Assembly (NCBI GenBank): GCA_011037195.1
Contig: JAAEAF010003804.1
Span: forward strand, 57,955 to 121,954
From: Triatoma infestans
Taxonomy: Eukaryota; Arthropoda; Insecta; Hemiptera; Reduviidae
Reading direction: 5' to 3'
Length of the DNA stretch: 64,000 nt
A program made the position numbers and the translations under genes. Below the pieces are notes generated by a model. The model did no database searches. It was not told where the DNA came from and saw only the letters and a program-made list of their open reading frames with translations. Shown piece by piece: positions 37,681-49,978 of this stretch (position 1 is its first letter; every line of letters begins with the position of its first letter).

Positions 37681-40600
37681 ACACAGACTGGCAAGAAGTG
37701 CAACTACTTTGAAATGTTTTCAGATTAATTTGCAGAGGTCCAAGGTCGCCACTGACAATCTAGTTCAGCTTATGATAAATAAAAATATTGACATCGCTTT
37801 AGTTCAAGAACCTTATAATAGAAATAATGAAATTCTAGGCTTCCCTAATACATTTAAAGTATTTAAATCTGGTGTAGATAGAAAGCGTTCGGCAATTGTC
37901 GTGTATAATCGTAACGTAGATGTATGCTTAATTAGTCAAGTTTCTAATGAAGACCACGTTTTAGTGGAAATGAATTACAATAATTTACAAATATTTTTGG
38001 TGTCCTCATATTTAGAAATACGGGCCGATATACAGGCTGATTTGAGCGTAATAGACGATATTTTGCAATTCACAAATAAGAAAAGATTTATTATTTGTAT
38101 GGATAGCAACGCTCACTCTGTCACATGGTGTGACAAGAAAACAGACACTCGTGGTCGTATATTGGAAGAATTTTTGGCACAAAATTTCTTATTCACTTTA
38201 AATAATAATCTTAATATTTCAACCTTCTTAACTAGCAATGGGGAGAGTAGCGTCGACCTTACCATAGCGTCTATATCAGGTTTGAATATTATTTCCGACT
38301 GGAGAATAGCAGATGAATAGCTCTTCAGACCATAGAATTATTGCGTTCTCGATTACTACTGCCCAAAATGTTTGTCTCTCTGATTCAAGTAATTTCCGTT
38401 TTAATCTGAGTGAAGATAAAAAACAAAATTTTGTAGATGAAATGTTAAAAAGACTGTCTGCCTCTTTACACATTGGCTCCCAAAATAATTTCAGCGCTGA
38501 TGAACTAGATTCTGTCCTTTCAACTAAAGTTAAAAATTCCACCACAATAAATGATTTTCTAATATGGTTCACTAAGATCATCATAGATACTTGTAAACAT
38601 GTTTTAGGTAAAAAGAAACTTAAATTTCCTGGTAGCAACAAAAAATCCGTACCTTGGTGGAATAACGAATTAACAAGGTCGCGTAAGCTTTGCAACAAAT
38701 TGAGGCGAACATTTCAAAGAACTAGAAACGATATGAATCTCAGAGCGACCCGGAAACAGGAATATCAACGTCAGAAGGAGGTGTATAAGGCTCTATTAAG
38801 AAAGTCCAAATACGATTCATGGTCAGACTTCTGCAACAGTACAAACAGAGACAATCCCTGGTGTATACCTTACAAATGTGCTGCAGCCAAGTTGAAATCA
38901 AGCGTGACACTCTCAACAGTTAAAAAGTCAGATGGCACTTACACAACAGGGCTGCAGGACACTGCTAGGACCCTGTTGGAACATTTCTTTGAGATGGACG
39001 ATGTCACTGTAGACAGCGCTCGGCACATAAGGATACGATCACTGGCAAGTGAACCAATAGAAACAGGAAATAATGTTCTGTTCACTAGCAACGAGATTTC
39101 TAGAGCGCTAGACTCATTTAAGCCTAAAAAATGCCCAGGAGAAGATGGTCTTACTAGTACTTTTCTTTCTTTAATTCATCAGCTGTTGCCTAGTTCCTTT
39201 CTCACGATTTATAATGAATGCCTCAAACGTGGGGAATTTCCTAAATTATGGAAAAGTGCAAAAGTAATCCCAATAATAAAGCCGGGGAAGGAACAAGAAG
39301 TAGGAATTTCAAAATTTCGGCCGATTAGTCTGTTACCTATCGGCGGCAAATTATTGGAAAAATTGTTGATTGGAAGAATTATGCACTATTTTGAAACAAA
39401 TCAGCTATTAAATAAGAATCAGTTTGGATTCCGCCCTCTAACTAGTACGGTTCACTGCCTAACTACTGTGCACCAATTTATTACGAAAAATCTGAAAGAG
39501 AAAAAAGATGTTCTCTTGATGTCCTTGGACGTTAGGGAAGCATTCGACTCTGCCTGGTGGCCGGAAATCCTCTACCAATTAAGGGTGAAACGCTGTCCTA
39601 AGAACCTATATTATTTGGCCCACAATTATTTTAAAGAACGTTTCGCTTTTATTGCTACCAATGAATTTACTGCTAGTGAACGGATTTTCAGGGGCTGTCC
39701 ACAGGGTTCCTGTTGTGGTCCAGGGTTTTGGAACGTGATGTACGACCCAGTACTCTCGTTGCCTTATCCGGAACTCACCGTGGCCGTAGGGTATGCAGAC
39801 GATCTTCTTATTATGATTGCAGATAAAGATGGGTACAATTTAGAATGGAAAGCTAATGATTCTCTGTTTGAAATAGCCAAGTGGTCCGAAGATACTAAAA
39901 TAGTGTTCAACGCAAAAAAATGCAAAATTTTGCATATCTCAAGAAAAAGGAACCTACATGAACCTCAAGTTTATTTAAATGGCCTAAAAATACAGTCCGA
40001 TAGTAAATTGAATTTCCTAGGAGTTACTTTCGATAGATATTTTAATTGGAAGCCACAAATTGATAATGTGTCGAACCGTGCTCTCCAGCTTACAAACGTT
40101 TTGGCAAGAGTTGCTAGAGTTTATTGGGGTTTTAGCTGCGAGGCTATGAAGATTATTCATGACTGCTCTGTTATACCATGTATTACCTATGGATGTCCGG
40201 TTTGGGGTGAGGCTTTGAAAAGTTCAGTAAATAAAAAGAAATTGAAACGAGTTCACCGGTTGATAACGATTAGAGTTATCCGGAGCTTCAGAACGATTTC
40301 TTATGAGGCGGCGTGTGTAATCGGAAATATTCTGCCCGTACATCTGAAGATTAAGGAGTTGTCTATGATATTTGAGTCTAAGCAGCAGTCTACAGTTAGT
40401 ATTGATGATATTCATATACCGCTTGATGTTCCTGTCTCGCCAAACAATTGGCTTCATCCCGCCCATACACCATCGATAGTGGAGGTGCAAGAAAATATTG
40501 TGTACGCTCTCAACATTTATACTGATGGCAGCAAAATGGATGGAAATGTGGGTTGCGCTGTGGTAGTCTTCAGAGCGGGACAAAACAAGGAACATCTAGT

Positions 40601-41368
40601 TAAGAAATATAAACTGGAAGCTGGTTGTTCCAATAATCAGGCAGAAGAAATGGCAATACTCAAGGCATTAAACATTTTAGAAGAGCTTTCACCTCATGGT
40701 GGGACAGCAAGCATAATGACCGACAGTCAAGTTACTTTAGATTCTTTAAAAAATTATGATAATCACACGCCTCTTATCGAAGAAGCTAGAAAACAACTAT
40801 GGCGATTATGTGAAGATCTGGACTGGGTTATTCACTTCGCCTGGATCAGAGCGCACAGAGGGCTACAAGGCAATGAGAAAGCCGATGTGTCGGCAAAAGA
40901 AGCTGCAATGTCAGCGTTGCCAACAGAATACCATCGACTGCCAATCACGTTCCTGGAACAGCACGTCAAACGCTTGTGTGAGGAAGAATGGAATCTAGAG
41001 TGGCTTGACTGCAATAAAGGAGAGACCACAAAACTTTTCTTTCCGACAGTGTGGGCAAGGAAACGAAGTAAGATCTGTTTAACGTACAAGTTAACTTTCT
41101 CAGTGGCCATGGTCGAATGAAGTCGTACCTCCACCGTTTCCACATTATACCTGATGCTGAGTGTACCTGTTCAGCAGAGCTACAAACTGTTGTGCACATT
41201 ATTTTGAACTGCAGGATGTTAGAGCAGATCAGAGCACCCCTTATTCGGGCAGTAATTCTGCAAGGCGAGGTATGGCCCCCGCTACACCTACAAGGCCTTT
41301 TACAGGAAAAGTTTTGCTCGATATTTTGTGATTTTATTAATTCTATAAATTTTGATTTGCTGGTGCAG
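37670..41368 (+). pseudogene. Non-LTR ORF2 with endonuclease, RT and RNase H
   Basis: ATG at 37,670 overlaps the ORF1 stop by 11 nt. The endonuclease (37,670-38,320) has TLKCFQINLQRSK, VQEPYN, DSNAHSVTW and, after a frameshift, SSDHRIIAFSIT. The RT has AKVIPIIKPGKEQEVGISKF, LLMSLDVREAFDSAWW, GCPQGSCCGPGFWNV and YADDLLIMIAD near 39.8 kb. RNase H follows with IYTDGSKMDGN, NNQAEEMAIL, MTDSQVTLDS and LQGNEKADVSAKEA. A frameshift near 41,092 separates the C-terminal zinc part, CTCSAELQTVVHIILNC. The 935-codon frame 38,313-41,120 is the longest in the window. Confidence 0.88.
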
Positions 41369-41639
41369 TGATATGGTTCTTTAGTTTACTTTATCTTATG
41401 TTGTTTATTTTATGAAGTATATTTTTCTTTCGATTCTGTTTTGATTTAAATTTGATGTATATATTTAGTTATGTTTTTATGTTAAATATCTTCTAGTTGT
41501 ATTTACAATTAATTATCTTGTTTCTTCTTTTTATACTTCAATGCATGTAGTGTATATAATACGGAGTATGCTGTAAAATAAACTCCTTCCCATTAGGGTT
41601 TCTCTTGGGAAGAAAAAAAAAAAAAAAAAGCACACACAC

Positions 41640-41780
41640 ACAGACACACACACTATTTGCTACTTTTTTGGACTCAGGGGACCTCAAAACGGTTATTTCC
41701 GTTGAAACTCGATATCGAAAATTTGACACGATTACAATACTTCCTCTTACTGGGAGTAACAGAAAGTAAACAAAATAAAT
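41640..41780 (+). repeat. Repeat A, 3' end only
   Basis: Contains ttttttggactcaggggacc, gtttccgttgaaactcgat-like sequence and the terminal cttcctcttact and agtaacagaaagta. Confidence 0.75.
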
Positions 41781-41972
41781 CTGGTGATTAAAAAACTTAA
41801 AACGACTTCTTTTACTGCAATTTACAGTTATGATTGATTATTTATATGGGTAAATAATATGTAGTTAAAAAATTTTTGAAATAACTTAAAACATACGTAT
41901 GTATGTGCTTCAGAAATATAATTAGATAGACCAAATTTTTTTTCTTTAAACTCGGAATTTTATCTAATCTAC

Positions 41973-42075
41973 CCATAAGATATATGAAAAACTCTGGGCT
42001 TTTAAAAATTTTAGGATAAGGTAACACGAGTTCAGAAAGATTACGCTTGAAGTTAAACATATTGTCCATAATATC
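41973..42075 (-). CDS. Possible SLC9C-like exon (last antiporter helix)
   Basis: 103 nt between aatcttcgatag and gtagat, open in one frame. After one completing base it reads ILWTICLTSSVIFLN and LILKFLKAQSFSYILW, hydrophobic and similar in pattern to the last transmembrane helix of NHE-type domains. Its phase 0 end does not match the first firm exon, so at least one more exon would be needed. Weak support. Confidence 0.3.
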
Positions 42076-42168
42076 CTATCGAAGATTTTTCGGGCAGTAC
42101 TTTTTCAGACCCTGAACTGAAGTATACAAAGTTAAAAGCAATTTGTCCCGGTAAAATGAATTACTATT

Positions 42169-42535
42169 AAAAAGGCGGGAATAGCAGAGTGATAGGGCAT
42201 TGGACTAGCAACTCGGAGATCCCTGGTTCGAGTGCAGTTATGCTGCTCTTAGATTTTCTTTGCCCTAGCAGCGCCTATAGAAAAAACACTTGAGTTTCCG
42301 GGTTGAGATAGCGTTAGTGTTTTGCTAAAAAGCCGACCGTTTCACCATGTTGCAATGAGCTTTTCAGGGTCGTTACAGCTTTGAAAAACCAAGGGGTTGC
42401 CGTAGTGGTTTTCAACGTATAACGACCCTGTAGAGGTTCTTTGCAATATAGATTTGTAACGAGAAGCTGGCTTGGAGGCCAGCAGTGCATTTAAATAGCT
42501 CCTGGCGCTTATCTCCTCAGATGTTGACGTGCCTT
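42169..42535 (+). mobile_element. tRNA-derived SINE, divergent copy
   Basis: A-box-like aatagcagagtgatagg and B box ggttcgagtgc, then ctgctcttagattttcttt and a 3' end gttgacgtgcct. It abuts the LTR at 42,536. Confidence 0.65.
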
Positions 42536-42850
42536 TGTAACGGCAAGAGAGAGAGCCAAGCCTGACTGAGAGAAAACAGACTCTCTCTCGTACTCTCTCA
42601 CGTAAGCAGGCTAGAGTGGGGAGAACCTGTATATAAGCCAGTAAGAGATCTAGACATCAATCTATCAGATTCAACCATACATCGCATCGTGTCATAACTC
42701 TACTCTAACCCTTTATTCTATAAAATCATTACAAGTCCAGTGCAGTTTGTGTAAACTTATAGTTATGTTATAACAGTGTCTTCATATTTCGTCTAATTAA
42801 TCAATCCTAATTTCTCTCCTCATCAACTTCATTATACCTTTAATTAAAAA
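42536..42850 (+). mobile_element. Solo LTR, family C, 3' incomplete
   Basis: Starts tgtaacggca and contains gtatataagcc (TATA) and ccatacatcgcatcgt, matching 53,755-54,138. The right end decays into AT-rich sequence. Confidence 0.65.
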
Positions 42851-43589
42851 AATTATAAAAATAATGCTTCAACTTATACATTTCTATTAGCAATGGATTT
42901 ATACATTTACGATATGTTTTGAAACTCAGTAACCATCAAAATGAAATATATACTATGAACTGAAAAAGACATTAAAACTCCCATACTGATATTGTTAATG
43001 TATTTTGTAATATGAATGTTATTTACAAGAAATGTTGAAATACTTAGCCCCATACAACAGAATTCCTTTCTTCATAGAACTTTGTCTTTATTCATTCAGT
43101 GCCTGTGTAAAGGGATATTTTCTTGGTTTATAAAGGGACCGCTAATATAAAGGAAAGATGATAAGATATACTTGATACAAATGGGCAAGGTATTCTCCTG
43201 GAATCACTCAAAGGAACTAGAACATTCACAACCATGTAATTTATACATGTATAAATTTATTCATATATAAATTACGGGTAATCTATATATATATATATTC
43301 ACTCAAGCCCTTATTACAATATCATCATTCATTTGCTCACCAGTGTAACTATAAAACATTAATTAGGATAATTACTTAGACAACTAAACAGTCTGCCCTT
43401 AAAGTAAATAACCAGTTAGTTTAATTCAAAGAATATTATATTACTAAGGAATAAACATTTCATGTTATAAATGGAGCAACCGACACAACACAAGTTTTGC
43501 AGCCATCTATGTAAAAAAAAGCTTGCATAAGAAAACATGCATTATTTACTCCATTAGGAAGATTGGGATAATATTAAAAGAATTAGGTA
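42851..43589. other. AT-rich sequence, no gene recognised
   Basis: Contains a short TA-repeat near 43,288-43,300. No ORF supported. Confidence 0.4.
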
Positions 43590-44395
43590 AAATTTAATAA
43601 AAAAGAATTAAATTCACCGACGGGTCAAAGACGATAAATGGAGTAGCAGCAGCTTTCGTCATGAATGAGAGGCTGTACAACTTCCCATTAAGCAATATCT
43701 CAAGCATATCTACAGCCGAGTTATTCGCTGTGTACAATGCCCTAGAACATATTCGGAACTACAATGAACCTAAGAAATATATATTATTTGATCCGATTCA
43801 AGGAGCTTACTGGAGATGATAGGCAATCGGGACTCCAATAGTTTGTTGATTCAGTGCATACATACGCTCTTGAAACTATGCCTGCGAGAAAATCAAGAAG
43901 TCTCCTTTATTTGGATTCCCGGTCATGTGGGGATAAGAGATAACAAATCTGCCGACAAAGCTGCTAAAGAAGCGGCATCAATGACTTGTAGAGACGAACG
44001 TGTCCTTGCAGTCGATTGGAAAGCTTTTCTAAAAAAACAAAATCTTTCCAACTGGGAAAAGGAATGGCAATCAGTGCAGCTGTCAAATAAACTAAGGAAT
44101 ATCAAGAGTACCACAAAGAAATGGTCAACCTCAAATCGAGAGTTTCGGCGAGAAGAAGTTGTCCTAGCGAGAATGAGACTCGGTCACACCATGTTGACAC
44201 ACAGCCACATATTCCGAAGAGAACCTCAGCCGGTATGCAGCGCTTGCAATACGACATTAACGGTCCCGCATATTCTATTGGAATGTTCGAAATATGTAAA
44301 CGCGCGGGAAACGGTAAATTTGCCGACCAGTCTTACAGATGTATTAGGAGACAATGAGGGCAGTATCAATAAGACTTTCGAATAATTCTTAGGGA
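43590..44395 (+). pseudogene. Non-LTR RNase H and C-terminal fragment
   Basis: 43,610-43,800 reads KFTDGSKTINGVA and TAELFAVYNALEHI, the first RNase H motifs. After a frameshift at about 43,797 the frame 43,816-44,385 has FIWIPGHVGIRDNKSADKAA, RMRLGHTMLTHSHIF and CSACNTTLTVPHILLEC. Layout is that of an I-type ORF2 end. RT is absent. Confidence 0.8.
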
Positions 44396-45797
44396 GGTTC
44401 ATCTATTTCATTTGTTGTGAAACTAGCTGTACATATGTATGTGTTTAGACTGTTTGCTGGTGTCTTGTATATAGGTATTTATTTTATAAGTGATATAAGG
44501 GAGTAGAGGAATATGATTAGACCTAGATTGTGGGTTTGCTATAGAAATTGTTAGACTGGTGGGTATGGATATGCATCCCGGATGAGTGCTTACAAATTAG
44601 GAACAGGTGCAAAGGGCCATAGCTTTTATATATTTATTATCTGAAAAGTAATTGTAAATATCAGCAATAAAGCCGGATAAAGCATCCAGAGTGCAACGGT
44701 TTTTTTCCTGACTCCATTCTGTAATTTGGAAGTTTGTTTTAAGCTGCTTCCGCAATGGAGTTTTAATGATTCCGCTCGAACATCTTTCAAATGCATGAAG
44801 CGTGGCCAATGAGATGTTATGACTCCGTACAAAGATGAATCTTTCCCCAACTACTGATTCCTCCTCCTGAGCCTGTTCTTACGTCCTTCATCTAAATGTC
44901 ATTCAATATATTCGAAGCAAAACTTGTTTACTGCATTTTGTTAAGGTTAGTTATCTGGGGTAATGAATGGTATTTTCTCCAGGAGAGGCATTTGAATTAC
45001 TTTTGAGGCAAATAAGAATTCATTATTAAAAAAAGGGGGTCATCAAATGTATGGAGGAATACAAGGGGTGGATCCGGGATAGAAATTAAGTTTTGGAACT
45101 ATTTCAGGAGTTAAGGAATTTAGAAATTCTGATAACCATTCACCTTTCTGAAGCAATTCTGAAACCATTCAACTGTAGAATTTTTACGGCTTACATGGCC
45201 AAGTCTGTGAGCTCTTCACGTTTTTTATGAGGGGTGCTATTACTGAACGAATAACAGAATTCCGCTCGTTTCTCTTTCTTTTTTGGTTTTATATATTTTT
45301 TGGGCAAACTGCAGAAGCTCGTTTGTAGCTGATAAAATTCGATTCTTTGGGAACCACTTTATATTGTTTGAAAGCATCTATATTTAGCTTCTTGACTGTC
45401 TCATATTCCTCATCCCCACAGCATATTCAAAAGTTAGCATTCCAAGTTTAAAGAAAAAAATCGTTGTACCCGATTTCCGTTTTGTCCATCTGCTGTTGAA
45501 GCATTTTTCTAAGCGAGTGAATATGGGAGAAAATCTTATATTATTTTGCCTTATATCCATATTATTTTCAAATAAACAAGGCTTTGTAACCAGAAGATTT
45601 CAAGTTGCAGATAAGTATTGCAGTCGTTGGCTCATTAAACATCAACATGAATGTCATAAAAATTGTTTATTCACTGACGAGACTTTTATTAACATAATGC
45701 CGCAAAAATTCACATTATTAATACGATGTAAACTCTCATGAAGCTTATGAAACAAATTTGCAACATAAGTTTCCGGTAAAAGTTTGATGAAGAATTA
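44396..45797. other. Unassigned sequence
   Basis: Two overlapping minus-strand ORFs at 44,597-44,850 could be one frameshifted relic (FVRSHNIS then LATLHAFERCSSGII), but I do not recognise the family. The 45.4-45.75 kb ORF is unsupported. Confidence 0.35.
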
Positions 45798-46191
45798 TGT
45801 AATGGGATCCAAAGCGTTAAAGATTCATAGGATCCAAAGAGCGAAGAAGCAGACATTAAATGAATAAAACGTTAGTTACTCCCCACCTAGGCCAGACTAG
45901 GGAGGAAGAGTTCGATTCATATAAATTGAGGGACAGACAAACAGTTCAGAACAGATTTTACGACAGTTTTACAACAAATAGTATATCCAGTCAGCAACCT
46001 ATCTTCCTTCTTACTACTCAGCCAATCTGTTTCTTTATTATTCTCTCGCTACCTAACTTAACTGTAAAGTCCTTGCAGTTTGAGTTTCTACTTGATTATA
46101 CAGTGTTCAGCATATAATCTAGTTTATTCCTTCTTCATCATTCCAAATTCTTTTTCTCTCTCTCCTTCTCATATCCATTATAATTATTACA
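45798..46191 (+). mobile_element. Solo LTR, family B
   Basis: 394 bp, begins tgtaat and ends attaca, flanked by atta at 45,794-45,797 and 46,192-46,195. It contains a TATA-like catataaat at about 45,916 and matches the two arms at 61,129-61,784. Confidence 0.8.
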
Positions 46192-46329
46192 ATTAACTTG
46201 TTGGATGCAACTTTGTATTGCAGCTGAGTAGATCATTGTTACAGAATGTTTAAAAAATTAACTTATTAAATAAATTTGTTTAAAAAAACTGTTAAATCAA
46301 TTAAAAACTTATTGTTTTTTAATTTTATA

Positions 46330-47060
46330 TTTCAGCTGCTCAATGAAAATAGCCGAGTTGGAAGCCATTCTACTATTCATCGTGATGAAAAGTCCCTGAT
46401 TACAGGTTTTTCCTTTTGACACAATGTTGAAGACTGCTGTTTTCGATCTTTCTTACAGTATTAGGTTACCTTCTAGGGAAAATTGGGTCCATATGGTGTG
46501 ATACCTGATAATTACCTTCGTTGTTACACGCATGGTTCCAGATTGGATTGTAGGTCTGGAGCTGCAGTCATATTTTATAACTTGACGATATCTCTTAGTA
46601 AATGGACCACGTTTTCCCAGGCTGAGGTTTATACTATTCTTTGTTGTATTTTGGATGAGCGGTTATGCAAAATTAGCTTTAAAGGTATTTATAACTAACT
46701 GCTCGGACAGTCAAGCTGCCTTGAAGGCTCTGACTTCATGTTCTTCAATTCAAAGTTGGTACCAACTATCTGTCAACTTCCAATCATGGACAATTGCACA
46801 GCATTCATCCCTAATGGATGCGCTCAGTGGGTGAGATGGGCTGAGATGTTGTTGTATCTTACTGAGTATTGTGGTTTAAGGAGACACATCTACATAATTG
46901 GCTCATACCAATACCCTTTTTTTAATTACCCAGATTGCTTGAGATACGAGAAAATTAGATCATGTGTGGAAGAGCTTAGGTTATTTCTCTTAAGATTAAG
47001 TTCCAATTTGTTTGGATTGCAGTGAATTTATGGTAGGTTAGACCAAGGTCTAGATTTTTG
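46330..47060 (+). pseudogene. Old I-like RNase H fragment
   Basis: Frames in turn resemble the RNase H of the I-like element at 26.5-27.3 kb: FSQAEVYTILCCILDERLC at 46,611-46,667, CSDSQAALKAL at about 46,700 and CGLRRHIYIIGS at about 46,870. Stops and frameshifts are many. Confidence 0.7.
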
Positions 47061-47182
47061 TTCTAGACATGGTTTGTAGTTGTATTTTCTTGGGGGTAGC
47101 TATGTGGGCTCAGTGGGGTTTTGGATATCTATTCTATACTTATTTTTATATGGTAATTATATGGTGTAACTATATAGTAATT

Positions 47183-47216
47183 ATAATCAGACGGTGCAAC
47201 GTCGGGGCTAAATGCA
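47183..47216. repeat. 34-bp repeat, identical to 49,945-49,978
   Basis: Includes agacggtgcaacgtcggggc. The identical sequence occurs 2.8 kb away, next to a dead mariner. Confidence 0.8.
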
Positions 47217-47314
47217 TATGACTCGAAGTCAATAATTGAGGACGTTATTATTGAAGTCGATCAAATGGAAAATATTGAATAAATCCGAAAATGGTTACAA
47301 ATATATATTTATAT

Positions 47315-47600
47315 CAGATATTTTATCCGTCGTAGTATGCATGTTGATTTTGTTCCTAACCGGTTTCGGATTTTCATCCATCGTCAGAGCAAATTCACCA
47401 AGTGCGTGTAGAGAGTTCACTTCAATGTGATGTTTCTGTTATACTCACACTTGTTGGTTGTATGTATGTGCGGGAGATTATAAGGTATGTTGAACATAAT
47501 CTCTCTCCATTAACTTGGTGAATTTGTTCTGACAATGGATGAAAATTCGAAACTGTTCAGGAACAAAAAGCATTGCGGACCCACCCACAATTTCAATATA
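47315..47600. repeat. Inverted repeat with ccggtttcgg core
   Basis: Left arm 47,340-47,400 (gttcctaaccggtttcggat) and right arm 47,515-47,575 (gatgaaaattcgaaactgtt) are inverted. Relatives at 33,227-33,410 and 63,680-63,790. Confidence 0.7.
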
Positions 47601-49263
47601 TTAATACGGATGTTTTTACTGATTCAATCCTGTGATTATTTGTCTAAAGGGTGGCGCAAATTAGGAAAGCCTAAATGACTCAAGAGGAACTCAGAGCAAG
47701 AACAAATCCTTGCTTCCTCAACTTTGTCCGTTTTTGGTCTAAAGATGTTGAAGTATAAAATGTATAATAGGTATTTATGAAAAGCATAAATTACTTATGT
47801 CTACATTCTATTAAAGTTAGTTTAATGTTTGTGAAATTATCCAATCAAATACCTACTAGTGCAAGAATTTTTAGTGGATTATTAACTCTAATATTTTTAT
47901 TATTATTATTATTATTATTGTTAAATAAGACAGAGGCAACGTTCTTACACACGTGTGAAATGTAATTGGCGTGTAGTGGTAGTGTAGTAGCTTGTAGTGG
48001 CTTGAGCGGTTTTGTAAAGGGCTTGTGTTTGTTAGTTTTAAGAGAGAGAAGTAATAAGAATAATTAAGAAAACACTGGTAGATTAAATTAAATATACTCT
48101 TTAAAGATATTTAAATGCTATTCAATAACAGAGCAATATGCTTATTAATTTACTGCAATTAGTTGGAATAAACTCTTTTGTTATAACTTAAACTGCCACT
48201 GATTTTAAGAAAGCGATTCCTGAAGTGTTCTGCTTCGGTGTCTATAACCAACTATATTGAAGGAATGTCTTCTAATAATTATTTCAAATCTTTCCCTGTG
48301 AGAAAAAGGGGTAGACAATGCTATCAAGTTCATGAACTCTAAAAGACAATAGTGGTCTTCTACCTGAAATGTCCTTTTGCCACATTTTCTTCATAATTTT
48401 GATTTTTTCCAATTAAATATATTTTTATATTTCTTGCATTCATCACACGTGCTTCTGTCCTGAACCCCATATGACATTCGTTTAATTTATAAAAAATTAA
48501 TTGAAAAATTATTACCAATCATAGAATTATATTTATACTCTATGGCGTTATAATATACTGCGAAAGCAATTAACATGATTGGTAGTTACAGTTTTTTTTT
48601 AATGAAATTATCTTATTCATCATTAAATCTAATGGAATGTGAAAAAAATAAAAATTAAGAGAAAGGAAAAAAATTGGTTCCATGCAACTATTAATTTTAA
48701 CAAGAATATTTTAACGTCTCACGCGCGCGCAAAAAAAAAGAAGAAATAAATGTAAATAGAATAGTAAATCACTAATTAACAAGGAATGAATAAAATTGTA
48801 AATAAGGTAATAAAAACAATTAATAAAGACTAAAGCTTAACAAGTAGTTAGTAATGTTAAGTACTTGTGCATGCAACTAACAAATTTATAGTTGGAATAT
48901 AATTTCTAAACAGAAATAATAGCAGTCGGATTATATTTTGTATGATATTTAGTGTTGGAGAAAAAAGGGGGGGGACTGACGGTCATCACAAGAGAGTGAG
49001 AGATAGTGAGAAATTGAGAGAGAAGGGGGCAAAAAAGGAAGTTTTGCAAAAGACTAGAAAACAGAGTGGTAAGGTCTCTCTCTAGGTTTGTTGTAAAGCG
49101 GTCACGAACACAGACCACTCTCTATACTATTAATAGATAAGAATAGAGCCGTCATGATAATCACGACATGCTTTCCGCCCCCACACTATTCCCACTGCTG
49201 CCCCCGCCTGTTTCAACATGAAGGCGGCTGTTTACTATATTTCACTACTTCATTCGGCTACTT
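47601..49263. other. AT-rich sequence, no gene recognised
   Basis: Holds a TAT repeat near 47,897-47,922 and an acgcgcgcgc run at 48,721. An open minus-strand stretch around 48,180-48,380 has no recognisable family. Confidence 0.4.
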
Positions 49264-49464
49264 CTAACCACAATAAAACCGCCTGACCCACATAGCTCCA
49301 GAACAATAGAATCTCATAGGCAACCAAATGTCTAGCCAAACAGCCTCATAAACCTTAATACTGCTGGTTGGCCAACCTAATTGCGAAGCACGTAAATTCT
49401 TTACAAAATCGTAAAACTTCATAATCTTTTCTTGTTTGCATCCAATTAGCGCCTCAACCAGATA
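49264..49464 (-). CDS. Unrecognised 66-residue open frame
   Basis: Begins after tgtttattag and reads YLVEALIGCKQEKIMKFYDF, later SSIKVYEAVWLDIWLPM, to a stop at 49,264-49,266. It looks protein-like but has no ATG and no good donor. It may be an exon of unknown identity or a transposon scrap. Confidence 0.2.
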   Translation of the reverse strand, partial: YLVEALIGCKQEKIMKFYDFVKNLRASQLGWPTSSIKVYEAVWLDIWLPMRFYCSGAMWVRRFYCG

Positions 49465-49944
49465 CTAATAAACATCAAGAAAAGAAGTGAATATTTCATA
49501 ACAAACACACATACAAGCATTAATAAAGACTGTACACAAAGTACGTAAAATATCAAAGAATATTTGATAAATAGAATAAATCCCATGACATATAAGCAGC
49601 AAACTGTCTTGGTAGTAACTGAAAATAAGTTGAATATATAATTATTAGAAGCCCTACAGAGGATAGTAGACTAGCCACTTCATCAAGATCTTGGGCGTCC
49701 ATTAGAATATTATGGCCAAACAACACGACACCCCCCCCCCCGCTGACACTGACATCTCATTAGATTGCTACAAAAGTTTTCATGCATAAAACCGTTTTAT
49801 TTAACGGTAACATTTCAATTTGTTAACGGTAGTACCACTCTTTTGGTTTTCAGATGAAAAACTCCTCGCATCTTAAATGAACTGCTTCATAAGTATTTTA
49901 AATACTATCTTTTGAGAAAATGAGCATAGAATGAGAAAAAGACC

Positions 49945-49978
49945 ATAATCAGACGGTGCAACGTCGGGGCTAAATGCA
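49945..49978. repeat. 34-bp repeat, identical to 47,183-47,216
   Basis: Sits just before the dead mariner region. Confidence 0.8.

Larger units (their letters stand above)
35661..41628 (+). mobile_element. Nearly full-length non-LTR retrotransposon
   Basis: It contains a 5' UTR (interrupted by a SINE at 35,697-36,125), ORF1, ORF2, a 3' UTR and an A17 tail at 41,612-41,628. The signal aataaa is at about 41,577. ORF2 has endonuclease, RT and RNase H, as in the I/R1 groups. Three frameshifts are seen: in ORF1 near 36.9 kb, and in ORF2 near 38,315 and 41,092. A TSD is not obvious. Confidence 0.85.

Noticed and set aside
48180..48380. Open minus-strand stretch flanked by splice-like sites
   Set aside because: Two overlapping frames are equally plausible and neither resembles a known family.
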